Shown here piece after piece: positions 32,801 to 45,700 of a DNA stretch of 64,000 nucleotides. Location of the stretch: NCBI GenBank assembly GCA_964017235.1, contig OZ024930.1, positions 26,540,614 to 26,604,613 on the forward strand. The letters run 5' to 3'. Every line of letters starts with the position of its first letter. Within the stretch, counting starts at the first letter, position 1. The notes beneath the pieces are model-generated. The model was not told the origin of the DNA and made no database searches. It saw only the letters and a list, made by a program, of their open reading frames with translations. Origin of the DNA: Sabellastarte sp. h YS-2021. Lineage: Eukaryota > Annelida > Polychaeta > Sabellida > Sabellidae. Position numbers and translations under genes: made by a program.

Positions 32801-35800
32801 TCGAGTTCTTTAAAATTAACAGATCTCATAATATATTATCAGTTGGTTTGAAGTATGCAGTATTTTGAAGATAATCTGGATCTGTTTAAAATCCTTGTTA
32901 CAAACATTGCTTGTATAACCCAACATTCCCTGCTCCCGCCAACCAACTTGGTTATCAGTTATAACTCATTGAAATACTCGAAAAATGTGTTCACCTGGGA
33001 TATTATTCTCTTTCTTTTTGTGTGAATTACTCTTATTTCGAGCAGTTTTAGATACCTTCTCATTTCATGAGAAAAATGATAGTCTATCATATTTCTTAAA
33101 ATTTTTGTTTAGCTTTTTGCCACAGTCAAGTAAGTTGAGAATATTTCGTATCCTGCACACCTCTGTTCTTTCCAATTTGGCACTCCTTTTAATATTCAGA
33201 TTGCTAAATATTCTCGTGATTACAGAAATTTCTGATATCACCTTCCCAGGACTTAAGCTTTAGCTTAGGCTTTAAGCTCATCATACTTTTGTAGCATGTA
33301 CTATATATACACAAGTACATTCTGAGGTATATAAAGCAAAATGTGGAAAAGGCTCAATTAAATAAATACATGCAGTATAAAAACCTATCTGAAACAAGTT
33401 AAAAGAAGTAAATCATTCCTGTTCTCTGGACACTCACATGGGAACCTGTTTAAATGTCTTAGAATTATTTTCTCAAAACATTCTCAGAATCAAAGTAAAT
33501 CTTAAGAATTATGAAAATATTAGTGAAAAGAAGTGCTAATATTTCAGATCTGCAAAGCTTTTACCTGTTGAACTTTGTGTGCAAGGTTTACTGCGTACAG
33601 TGAATTTATAATCAAACTGTGTAAACAGAACATGTCCAGTGCTTGGCAAGTCTTTGTTCAGAAACGTCTCCGTGAATAAGAAATTAATGAAGTATGTTCG
33701 TTCCACAAAAATTGTATTTATAGGCACCAATAATATTAAGCAAAGAAATTGTCGTCCAAGGACCAAATATCTGCCCCATTAGCCAAGGTAATCCGGACAC
33801 AATGAAGGTAATCCAGTAATCTGCTTTGTGTCACAAATACCTCGGAGGTGCAACTCTGGAAAGCCACAATAAATAATGTATTAAGAAAACTCAAGTCATT
33901 TGCCGGAGTTGAAAATGTAAAATTTAACATAGCCTGGGAAATTTGCCATGGAGGAAAATGGTTTATTTTAACTTGAAATTGTAGGACTTTCTGATGAAAT
34001 GCACTGTTTATGAGAAGTTTATTTGATCTGTTACAGTAATTTTAGTAAATAAATTCTGCATTGTTGCTGAATTCTCACAGTGGCGTATTTTACAAGCTGT
34101 GGTGGGTTTAAACATTTTTTACTCTTTTTTTTTTCACAGTTGTGTTTACAATGCCATGTGGATATTTGGGATTTGATCCTTTATAAACTTTGCACCAAGT
34201 CACCAGTGACCTTATAGTGGTATCATTTTTCCCCCCTTATGAAAATAATAAAATTTCACTTTTGGTGTAGAGGCATTACCTACAAAAATCATCACTTAGC
34301 TGTACAGGCATTTCATAGCCTGCATGTGACAGTGACATCCTGTATAGAACCTTTTATTTACAGTAGTAAAACTCGTGATATTTTTAATAATTATGAGAAA
34401 ATTGCCAGATGCAAAGAGGTCCCTTTCATTAGAGTCACATCTGACAGACAAATGAGCAATTCTTTGATGCATTTAACCTGTGCTTTCTGTACACAAATTT
34501 TTAGCCAGACAAAATTTATTAAAACTCCTATTTTGGTGCAGGAATTAACTGAACTTTCGTTTTTAAAACTTCCTTTCTAAAATGCACAATACTGTACATT
34601 TCTTCATTTTGTGCAGGTGGTCAGGAGACTTTTGTGTTACTTGTTTTGCTTCAAATCAGGTAACTTTTACTACATGTGCCACAGTTTGTTGCTGTAGTCC
34701 ACTGGTTTACAGTATTTCCACTCTTCCTTTCTCCACTTTAAATTCTTTTGGTGTTATTATAATGCTAAATTTTTGGCTATATAATTAGAGGCTTCAGTTG
34801 CTGAGTGGTTTGTAATTTTGATATTTTACTGGTCTCCCACTTCTGGAGTTTTAGGTTCAAAGCTTGCATATAGTAGAAAGACTGGAGGGCTTGTCTTCAT
34901 ATCATGCCAAAATTGGTAAGAAATGAAAACTAAACCATTAACCTTTGGGGAAATAAAACAAATTTCATTTTTAATTTCCTCATACTGAGATTTTATTATA
35001 TATATTTTTTTCTTTGCTTTTTTATTATATGTTCTTTTGGTGGATATTATTGTACACATTTAATTGTCGGTTTTAAACCGACTAGAAAAAAAGAAGTTAA
35101 ACAGAATACATGTTTAACACAATAACAACAAGAATATCTTAACAAAACCTTCTACTTCAAATTGTATCAACATTTCACGGAGAGTTCTTAAAATAGTCAA
35201 ACAGAACAAACAACACCTCAACACTGATAGGAACTGTTTTCTTGTCAAACATGGTTTACTGATAAATTCATACACAAACAGGATATGATGCACTGTCCAA
35301 ATCTCCACTAGAGTTCTGGCTCAAGATGAAGTCATTGAAATCTTTTTCCTTGTTCAACATTGGAACAGGTTTTCCACAGGGGTACACAATTCTGAAGAAA
35401 TTGCTTGTAAAATGTGTTGTTTCTTGTGATTCATCCAAAAGTAGTGCTCAGAATATGAGAATAGCTTAAACAATATAAAATAGTTCCAAAATAAAATAAT
35501 ATTTACAATTTAACACTTTATTCTATAACAATGTGTTAAGTGTAGTCAGTGAGAGTCGGAGAGACATGACTGGAAACTGGAAAATAACATTATATCTATA
35601 TAATTATGTTTCAAAACTCGAGTGTTCAACATGTTTAACTGAAGCAGGCATCAATCTCAACACTGTCACTATTTTGGGGGAATTTATGGTAGACAAGGTG
35701 GTGGAGTATACACTCTTTCATTTCATTCACACTTTTTACAGTCTGAATGCTGTTTTACATAATCTGACCTGTATATGTACCCGCCAAAACTGATTCCTTT

Positions 35801-37700
35801 CCTGAAGTGAAATGAACACAGTAGACATTGTAGAAGTCATGGCAGAATAGAAATCAAATTCAGGTGCAAATGGAACCATGTTTTGAAGTACCAACATGAG
35901 GAAATGAAATATTTTTTGTTGCTCTAAAGGAAGTAAGACCCTTGTATCAAGTCCTGGGGACAGATGAGGTTTTAGTTACTACAGTGTCTACTGAAGATCA
36001 ACTTTCAGTGGCCTGAAAAAAGATGACACTTTTATAATAAGTTTGGATACTGGATACAGTTTTACTGTACTCTGCTACAAACAGTAATATAGCTGCATTG
36101 AATTGTCTTATACTTATTACTCGGATGCAAATATAAATACTGAATTTCTCCTATATACTGGCTTCATAATTATACCATTCACTGAAGCAAGTGATTAAAC
36201 TATTTCTTACGGTAAAATGCTAACAGAAATCGTGTTTGTCTTGCACAGAGTACTTATACGTACGCTTTAAATCAGGCAGTAATTTGTACACCTAAGTCAT
36301 TTGCACATAATCTCAATACAGATGAATTTCATCTGAAATAAAGGTAAAAAATCAGAAATATCAAGAGAATCGTTATTTTTTACCAATGAAATGCATGTGG
36401 CTTTGAAATGACTCAGTCATAAATATGGCAGGACAGTTTGAACATTGGCCAAATGGTGGGACAAAGAACATCAACATGGCAAGCTGTTCCACGACTCTAG
36501 TCTGTGTAGTTTGGCTTCAATTCATTATCAGCACTGAGAGCCAAGGTGTTGATACATTCACAGTCTTTTTATATAACTGTAACATTTGTAGAAAATCCTA
36601 AAAGTATATTGATGTGTCGCGTATACGGAAGGTGAAATTTAACCACAGTAGGAGAAATTCTTTATGGAGGAAACCATCTGATTTGTACTTGAATTGTGGG
36701 AAATGCTCAATAAAATTCTCCAAACAATTTTTTACTGTGTAGATTATAGCTTGTAACATATGCTTCTTCACTGAATTGTAAGAAATATTCAGTAACACTT
36801 ATCTCAAGATGGGACTTCCAGTTGCTAATTTTACAGGTTGGCAATCTCGGTGATTCTGATTACTCGGGCAAATACACATTTATTTTTTGGAACCCTAAAA
36901 GTTTTAAATGTACAAGAATTTGTATATTAATGCATTGCTTAATATTAAAACATGAGTACTTGGATTTGGGGCAGTTCCTGCAAATTGAATATATGTCTGT
37001 ATTTTTTCACCCTCAAATTTAAATACTGTTTATGCTTACATTAAATAATAACACATGATGTAAGCAATCTTCAAGTGTGATAAATAATATTCCTCTTTTG
37101 ATGTTAAATCGAGTAACAGTTATAATGATGACCATAATGATATTTACAAAACATATTTACAAATAAAACAAAACATAATCACCATAAATATATGTACAAA
37201 AAACATCACTGCAATGTAAACTGCAAGATATGCTTTGACCAAATGCCCATACTTTTGTTCATATTTCCTTGTTCACAAGGTTCAACACAACATACAAAAT
37301 ATGTGACATCGCTTACCAGAGAAAGTAGGAAACATGGAAAATTGCTGCAGTGTCGGAACTTTATCACAAAGGAAATGCCACCATATATTTCATATTGCAT
37401 TGTGGGTAACTCTCGCTACATGCATAATTTTTTTTTGTGGGTGGCTGATTCTGATCATATATAATAAATTTGCTCGTTTTGCTGACAACTTCCACAGCAT
37501 CACCCCTGTGATAAAACCTGTCCACTGTCAATCTTACACGTCCTTCTCTCGTATCAACTTGACAACATGATCACAAGACTTAAATGCAAATGCAAATATT
37601 AATAAAAAACATTGGAAATTCTTACATATTTAAAGTCAGGCTTTTTTGCCTCTTTTTTTTAAAAAAAAATATTTTGGTAAAACCAAGATAATACATGAAT
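29801..37700. other. non-coding region downstream of LRIG
   Basis: The region is AT-rich with many short chance frames and no recognisable domain. Seen here: a possible tRNA-like SINE remnant on the plus strand at about 34,790-34,875 (TTGCTGAGTGG, then AGGTTCAAAGC), another on the minus strand near 31,420-31,490, and a short palindrome GTCGGTTTTAAACCGAC at 35,067-35,083. Confidence 0.4.
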
Positions 37701-39045
37701 TGTTCTACAGTTCAAGTTTCTTTATTGCTTAAGAAATACAAATTTTCACAATTTTTTCTTCAAATACACTCACAAGCTTTTGAAAAGATACAACATGTTG
37801 AGTAATTTGTCTCATCATATGTATTAAAACAGATCTTCCCTGAACTGACAGGCGTGAATATAAAAGTGTTAAAGCTTTCACCAACATTGGCCAGTGAAAA
37901 TATGCTTTGTTCAAACAATGTAAAATCTATCTGTAATTGTTTTGATCAGACACTTGGCTAAGTTACTGGTACATACATACTGTCACACACGTACACAAAA
38001 TCTAGCAATGTGAACACAACACCAAGAGTTTAAACACATATCACGATACAATTGACTAATGTGGTATGACTCGTAGAAATGGTTAAAAACCCCTTTGTAC
38101 AGAAGAGAATATTAAAACTACAGTAGTACCTCCGTCAAATTTCACTTTACAAAGTATGAATTGAATTTAAGGTCCAAAGTTAAGAAATTATAAAAGGTAA
38201 TTAGCATTCTTAATTCCTGTGAAAGCTCAAATGTAATGCTAATAGAAATATTCTAACATAGTGCATCATAAGTAATATACACATCAAACACAAGTATTAT
38301 TCTTCTGGATAGATGGGTAGCTGATGTTTGGTGATGGAGAGAAAAAAAATACTTTTGATTTTAAGTTTCAACTAGGATGAACAAAGAGACAATAAATAGG
38401 GCAGGGCCGGAAGCAGATTTTCCATTTTGGTATCCCGCCAGTGTGAAACTATACTGATTCCGGGATACCGAAAGAAATTGCATTCAATTGAACAGGCTCA
38501 CCAACTGGAAGTAAAATTCTCAAAAACAAAACATTGTAGTTCTGATGAAAGATATCACTACAAAAGTGCTAAAATATACAAAAAATATCGGATAAAAGTT
38601 TATAATTTCTTCAGATTTGAGGTTTGGGTCTAATACTTTATACATTTTCTCAAAATACTATATACTGACATTCGAAATACCGGCTGTAAAGTGTCATCAT
38701 GGTGTTGAAGTGAGTTGGTCTCGATACTGAGATACCAGTGTTACCGACCCTGCCCCAACAAAAAACGAGCAGAAACTACATTATCCAAATATGTATTATC
38801 CAAACCTTATGTAAACATAGGTCTAATTTCTTTTGTATTGTTATTTTGCATCAAAATACCTCTATTTTCTATTCTCTGCACATAATCTCACTCACAGCAT
38901 ATTTGGTAATTGGCACATAAAGATTCTACTGTACTTTGAAAGTTCCTATGGTTCACATAACAAGTAACAAGCTCCTAGATAAAACTGTAATACCACTGAA
39001 TTAACAAACTCTACATTGTACAAAAGGGGTTTCTTTTCATTTCTG
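37701..39045 (-). other. probable LRIG 3' UTR
   Basis: The first canonical AATAAA after the LRIG stop on the minus strand is at 37,721-37,726 (TTTATT on the plus strand), which would give a 3' UTR of about 1.3 kb. The UTR would contain the hAT-type MITE at 38,397-38,757. Alternative AATAAA sites further on cannot be excluded. Confidence 0.35.
38397..38757 (+). mobile_element. hAT-type MITE A, copy 1 (361 bp)
   Basis: Ends are TAGGGCAGGGCCGG and ACCGACCCTGCCCCA, inverted relative to one another. The flanking 8-bp duplication is ACAATAAA (38,389-38,396) versus ACAAAAAA (38,758-38,765), 7 of 8 matching. The 8-bp duplication and TAGGG-type ends indicate hAT mobilisation. It has no coding capacity. 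It is related in inverted orientation to 59,458-59,827. Confidence 0.85.
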
Positions 39046-39737
39046 TTACACAACAACAGGATTAGATGATGTGTTGTCATGGCAACTCGAAGGTCTGTGT
39101 CCATTCTTTGCCGACCTCTCCGTTAACGCCTGTGTGTGACAGTTATTGTTCACCTGTGGGGGAGGTAGCTGACTTGAGGTAGTGATAACATTACTAATGT
39201 TATTAATATCCGTGTTATTATTGTTACTTTTTATCCCCGCTGAAACACACGGGTGGTTTGTAAGACAACCTGTTTTTGGATGACTGTGTGAGTCACTTCC
39301 TCCACTGGATATGAGTGACTCACCAAAACTGTCCACTGACTGGCTGGCTTTGTCTGCTATGCTATCACAAGTTGTAGGTACATTATTACAGCCTCCTGTT
39401 GGGGCCCCACAATGTTCCTGTTTTGTCGGAGATGCTGTCCCTTGTAAAAGCCCACCTGGCACCCCATTCTGTAGAGGTCTGTTGGCACAACTGTCTGTAT
39501 TACTGGACACCCCCTCAGGGGCCCCAGTCAGCAGGGGTTTACTGTGAGATTCAGTGTGTGGGCCAGTCTTTTGCACCACTATATGGGGCTCAATATGGGA
39601 GCTGTTAGAGTTGTAGTTTGTGGATGGATGTGGACTATTGTTTACGTGTTTACTGTTGTGATTGGTGTCTAAGTGACCACTGGACGAATCATGAGAGCTG
39701 ACCACGTCTTCTGCCGGGGACTGAGAGTTCTGCAGAG
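39046..39737 (-). CDS. LRIG: LRIG last exon: distal cytoplasmic tail
   Basis: 692 bp, acceptor GTATGTTTTACAG; stop TAA at 39,046-39,048. It is Ser/Asn/His/Pro-rich with no domain ([20 protein letters not shown] and on) and ends [12 protein letters not shown]. The hydrophobic C-terminus could be a PDZ ligand. The frame extends into the intron upstream by chance; the splice acceptor sets the true start. Confidence 0.85.
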
Positions 39738-42700
39738 CTGTAAAACATACACACCACAGATTAAGCAATATGAAATAAGCACACAGTGCTTTAGGTTTTA
39801 TGAGTTTCTGAAATGCTTCATCCATCTTGAAATAAGGAAGTTTATTTTGATACTTCAATGATTTTGTATTCACTTTCTTCATTAGTTCTCTAGACTCTCT
39901 ATATTTGGGGTCTGATCACCAACAATGTTAACAGTACAAATGTCAGAGTTGGGATAAATAGATATAAATGTAGCAAGTATAAATAACACTATTTCTGTTA
40001 ACACCTTGATCACACGTTTCTGTCCTGGTGTTGTGGACTACAACCGAATGGGCTTGTTTATCTTTGGTTGTAGATCATTATGATATAGTCAGTCCGATGT
40101 CTTAGTAACATACATTTGGCGTGTTTTGGTGGGATTTACATTTGGGTAGGATGCGTGTGACAACACAGAGTGTGACTGCGTTCGGGACTGCTTTTATGAA
40201 AGGTTTATTTTAGAACTCTTTTTGATCATTACATCAGTGAGTATTCCTTTCAGTGTTAAATTAGCAAAAAATAATCTACACAATTTTTATTTAGCACCCT
40301 CGGAAAATGGTTCACTTGGGGGGATCGGGGTGTGGGGCATTTAATTGTATTGCCACATTTGTGAAAAATAAAAACAATTCTTTCTTCCTAATTTAGGACA
40401 CTGAAGAGTTAATAATTCCATCATTTAATAGAGAACTGGAGTATTTTTGACAACTCTTGATATTTCTACCCGATACTTACACTGCTCTGGGTTGTGTATG
40501 TATGAACACGAGAGGGTTTTATGTCTTGGTGTTTGCGGTGTCTGTGGACGTGGGAATGTAGAACTGCTGTAGCCACTGTCGCCACCTATAAATCAAAAAT
40601 AAAACAGTGTGCAAAAGTTGACATAACCTGAAAACATTAACCTTATCAAGCTCTGATGACAAAGTTAAAGTTTCATTAAGAAATGATTTGACTTCAGTAA
40701 AGAAAACCACCTATACTAGAAAACTGTGGCACAAGCAGTGGGGAAGCTGATTTTGACAAACAAAACTACTTTTCTGGAAACAAGAAGAAAAAAAAAGAAA
40801 TAAAAATATGGTATTTCCATTTGCAAACAACTAGGTCTGTGTACATGAGCCAAAAAAATTCAAAAACCCCATTTGTACTCCAGTTCAGTTACATTGTGAA
40901 ATCCTCAATCAAACTTACAGGCTTTTAATTCTTTATTGAAGTATCAACCATGCAAACCTCTTTGCATACAGAACCTTAAAATGGCTTGTTTACAACAATT
41001 CATAGTAGTTTTCACTACTTTCTGCCAATCACCAATGAAAAGCAGAATATTAGTGCTCCCTTAGTACTAGCAAGAAAAGCCCAAAGCTATCGATCACAAA
41101 TTGGATCATGGAGTGGTTGAAGATATAATTTCACATGAGAGAGCAATTCTTTTCAGTTGTCTCAGCCTGAGCTGAATTATAATCGAATTGTCTACTGTAT
41201 TTAAGATAAGCATGCAGAAACTATTTCACATTTACCAGGTACCTTCGGTGCATGGTAATACTTAATATGTAACTGAATATCGAGTGCTTGAAGAATTCTG
41301 TAAACACTAAGATGCACTATGGAAATATGCAAACTTATTTATGCAAATAGAAATGCTGCTACTTTGCACCAATTGATTTTCATCCAGTTATTCTCCAAAT
41401 AGAATTATTTTCAATAAAAAAGGCCTTAAAGAGGTCAGTAAATTGTCATTTGCCATTGACATTTTACCTTTAGAAGTAATGCTAGTGTCACTGCATATTG
41501 CAAGCAAAAGAAATCTACACTAAAATACATAAAGTTAGTGCAAATAAGAATTTTTTTGTGATCAAGTTAAACCAAATTACGATGGGAAGCATTAAATCTG
41601 GGGGACAAAAACCCATAAAAGTCAAAGCCTGTGCTTAAATTCATTACACAACAGAAAAGGCCAGAGCTGCCTCAGCACAGGTATTGTTTACGTTTTATTG
41701 GGACGACCTTTTGCTGTTACTTCTGCTCTTTCATGCAATGGGCAATACATTCTAATGCCTTGCTGCTAAAACCTGCACCCCAATGGCTCATAAATAACAG
41801 GATTCTCTCCCCACTAACATACCCAAAGTCACATTAATAATGGGCAACAGCATTACTGGGGCACAGGACGGACTTAGAAGACACTCCCTGAATACCGTAA
41901 AGCTTATCAAATACTGCCCCCTGAATACTGTAAAGCTTACCAAATACTGCCCACACTTGCACTAATGCCTGTTTATTTTATATTTCCAGCACTGACAAAG
42001 ATTATGTGAAGGAATCTGACTCATCTGTTCATGGATGTAAAGAATATGTAATTAGTTTTAAAAGTAGTTTTGCCCCTACACACTGTAACTGCCTTAAGTT
42101 CCAAATTACTTTCTGTTAATCCTTGTTGGATGTTGTAAGACTGTACATAAATCACAAACGAATTACATGCACTGGGATCTTATTTCTCCAATATATATAT
42201 CTAAAAATTGCACTTACTTTGCACTGTATAAACAGGTTGCCCCTCCTCTTCATCTCTTCTCCTGGCTGCTGTTAGTGAATGCCCTGGTGCATTCTGGGTA
42301 ATAATACTGTTGTTGCCCTGTGTGAGGTGTGGGTGGAATGTTGACAACACAATTGTACTCTGTGTACTCTGTGTTCCTGGGGACGAGGATGAAATATTTG
42401 AGTCTGTTGTCACACTGGCACTACTCTGTCGCCGTGGCAACCGAATCATCCCATCACTCCCATTATCCTCCCTAACAACTGCATAGCGACAGTTGTTGTT
42501 GCTACTGTTACTACTGCTACTACTGGGAGACATTAAATGCTCCCTGGAGTCCTGCTCAAACTCACCCCGGCCAGGATCCCAAGAATCCCCCTCCATGGGA
42601 TTACTAGTGATATGGAATCCACCATTCATATGCTCTATCCCCCCAAGCAACCTCGTCGACCCCCCATTCATGTACACTTTGGCTCCGCTCGATGTGTAAA

Positions 42701-45700
42701 TAGTTCGCAGCTTATTTCTGTCCTTTTCTACGGAACTGTATCCGACTCCATCTGGGATATTGGTCTCTTCTGTAGGTGTGGAACTATATTCCTCGTTTTT
42801 CCTTCTGGTCTGATAGATTATCACGACCCAGATTAATGATGTACCCACCACACAACACACCACCGCGATAATAATAATGCCTGTTGTTGTACTATTGTCA
42901 CTGAATATACTACCAACACCCCCGCCTGAATTTCCACCATATTTAATAACGTCCAAATGTAGGCTTCCTCTCTCAGATCCGAGGGTATTGGTCATGACAC
43001 AGGTGTACTTTCCAGAATCTTCTGGTACTGCCTCTACAACTACAAGTAACTGATCCTCTGCAGTGAAAAAGTGGCGTTCTGTCGGCTTCAAAGGATGGTC
43101 ATTTTTGAGCCACTCTAGGCGAGGGGTAGGGCTTCCCTGGGCCATACATTCCAAAACAGCAGTTTCTCCAGATTCCACTTCCAGATCTCGCATAGGCTCT
43201 GCAAACTTGGGCACCTCTGTAGATATAAATAAACATATACATATATTCTATGGTAAAACAAAAATGCAGTCAAATAGTCACAACTACTGAACTATTTCGA
43301 AAATATTTCCATGTTTTTAACCATAAAACTAGTAACTGTTACATGTTTTAACACTAAAAAATTAGAACTACACTTAATGTTGAAACCAATGTATCAAATG
43401 AACTAATGAATCAATCAATTCATACCAAGAAACAAATGAATGAATAAATCAACCAACTAGTGAATTTATCACCTTGCTGTGTGACTGGAAGTTTGACTGT
43501 CAAATGTAACAAGTGAATCAATGAATAAATCAATCAGCCAAGCAATAAATCAGTCAGATAACCAACACACTTATCATTTAGCCTTACCTAACACAGTAAC
43601 CGTGGCATTAGTGACCACCGTCCCGGCAGCATTTGACGCAGTACAGCTGTAGACACCCATGTCCTCTATCTTCACACTGCTAATAAAGAACACATCCTGG
43701 TCTGGCTGTACATGCATGCGTCTCTCTCTCGCAGCCGGGAAGTCGTCGCCCCCGTCCTTTTGCCAGGAGATTTCGGGTGGTGGCTCGCCAGTGGCCGCAC
43801 ACTCGAGCTCAATCTTTAGACCCGCTTTCTTAGTCACATCTTTGGGAGTCTTGGTGAACACAGGAAAAACTGGAAACACAAGACAGGAAGTGCCATATAT
43901 TCAGTTCACTGAAATCTAGATACATAGGGATAGTTTAAAATTAGAAACTGTTACAAAATCTTTGGTACTGTAATAATATATTTGGCGTTTTTATGATAAT
44001 TATTAAAGACTAAAAGTACGCAGCAGCAGTGGACAAGGATTCAAGTTGGGTGAAATTATAGTCTGATTGTGGTGATATGTCTCCAGATCATGAATGTATT
44101 TCTAAAAATCACAGTCGCTATTTATGCATCTACATGATTTAATCATGCACTCTACACATTGTCACTTAAAAGTCATAAATTGAACCATCCATGTACACTA
44201 ATATTAGAAATAAAATGACAATTGATATTTATATTGAATATACACCTATCAGGAGTGATTTAACCAAATATCCATGGTCATACAATAGGTAACATTTGAA
44301 CTTACTTCACATGCCTTTGTTATAAGTAACAATTCAACTCACTGTGAACACTGATGGGAGCTTTGTTTGAGTAAGTTGGACCGATGTCATTGCTGGCCAC
44401 ACACTGGTAGGCGCCGGCGTGGTCAAACTGTGCAGAAGTGATGAGTAGAGTGGAACGCATGCTCACTATGTCACCCACCAGAGTGGCCGTTGTGTTGATC
44501 TGTAAGTAACAAAATTAAATAAAATCATTTTGTAAATCATATGAAAAATGACCAATTTTTTAACTTATATTAATACTTTAAAAAAATACAATATAAATTT
44601 CACCAACAATGAGTTTACCGATATACGAGTCTTTGATTTATCTCCAATTATCTGCTTCCTTTGGCACTGTTGTTGGCAGCCTTACTTGGTGTGTCGATGT
44701 AACATTACCTTGGCACTGCTGATGTTACCCATGGCACTTTGGATGGTAACCTTGCCACTGCTGAATGTAAGCTTGGCAGGGTTGATGGCCACATTAACCT
44801 TACTTTGGTATGGTTGATGCAAACATTGACTCTATCTTGGCACTATCGATAGTAACCCGTGCTATTTTCATGGTAACCTTACCTTGGCTGGCATAATAAC
44901 ATTACCATAGCACGGAGGCTGGTCATATTAACCTTACCTTGGCATTGTTGATGGGCACATTGTCCTTTCTCCAGTGTATCTCCATTGTACTCTTACTGCT
45001 GCTGGCTGCTAGACATTCCAGGCTCACATTGTTTCCTTTCAGAGCAATCTGAGCCTCCGGACCCTTCCGGATCACAGGCATCAGGAAGTCTTCATCCTCT
45101 GTGAACACAATAAGACATTAATTGTTCACACGAAATAGAATTAAAATGTAAAATGTGTTAGTCTGTAAGACTTGGCACTCCACAAACCCCATGGGATTTA
45201 CAGTACATTATGAGACTTTGTGACATAGTAACGATTTTAGGCAATTTCTACTGTTGCAAAATTTCAGTGTCTTTTACTTCTTGTCCCAGTAATGCAATTT
45301 CAGAAGAAAAACAGAAGGTATTTTCAAAATGTTTGACATTAAGGTGCAATGAATAAGAACAGGAATCTGTTTTCTGTTTGTATATTTGTAAATTCTATCG
45401 GTAGCTTACTGAATATCTTACTGGGCCAACATAATTGAAATTAATTTGGACAATGTCACCCGAGTTGACTGTCTAGATATACAGGATGGAACTTTTGGTT
45501 CATGGAATCAAAAATATACATCATGTTGTCATTCTTATGTAAATAATGATCATTCAACCTGCAATATTCACAATAAAGTTAACAGTAAAGTCCAGAAAAA
45601 TGTCTCACAGCTTAAAGATTAATTCCACATAAATTTATAACTTTGCAGTCACCAATACCATAGGTTCAGTATTATGTATACAAAATGTACTATATCTTGC

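Noticed and set aside
32985-33263. 92-codon hydrophobic frame
   Set aside because: AT-rich chance frame without a domain, splice context or codon bias.
41631-41837. Short frames in LRIG introns and on the strand opposite LRIG exons
   Set aside because: Shadows of coding exons or chance frames.
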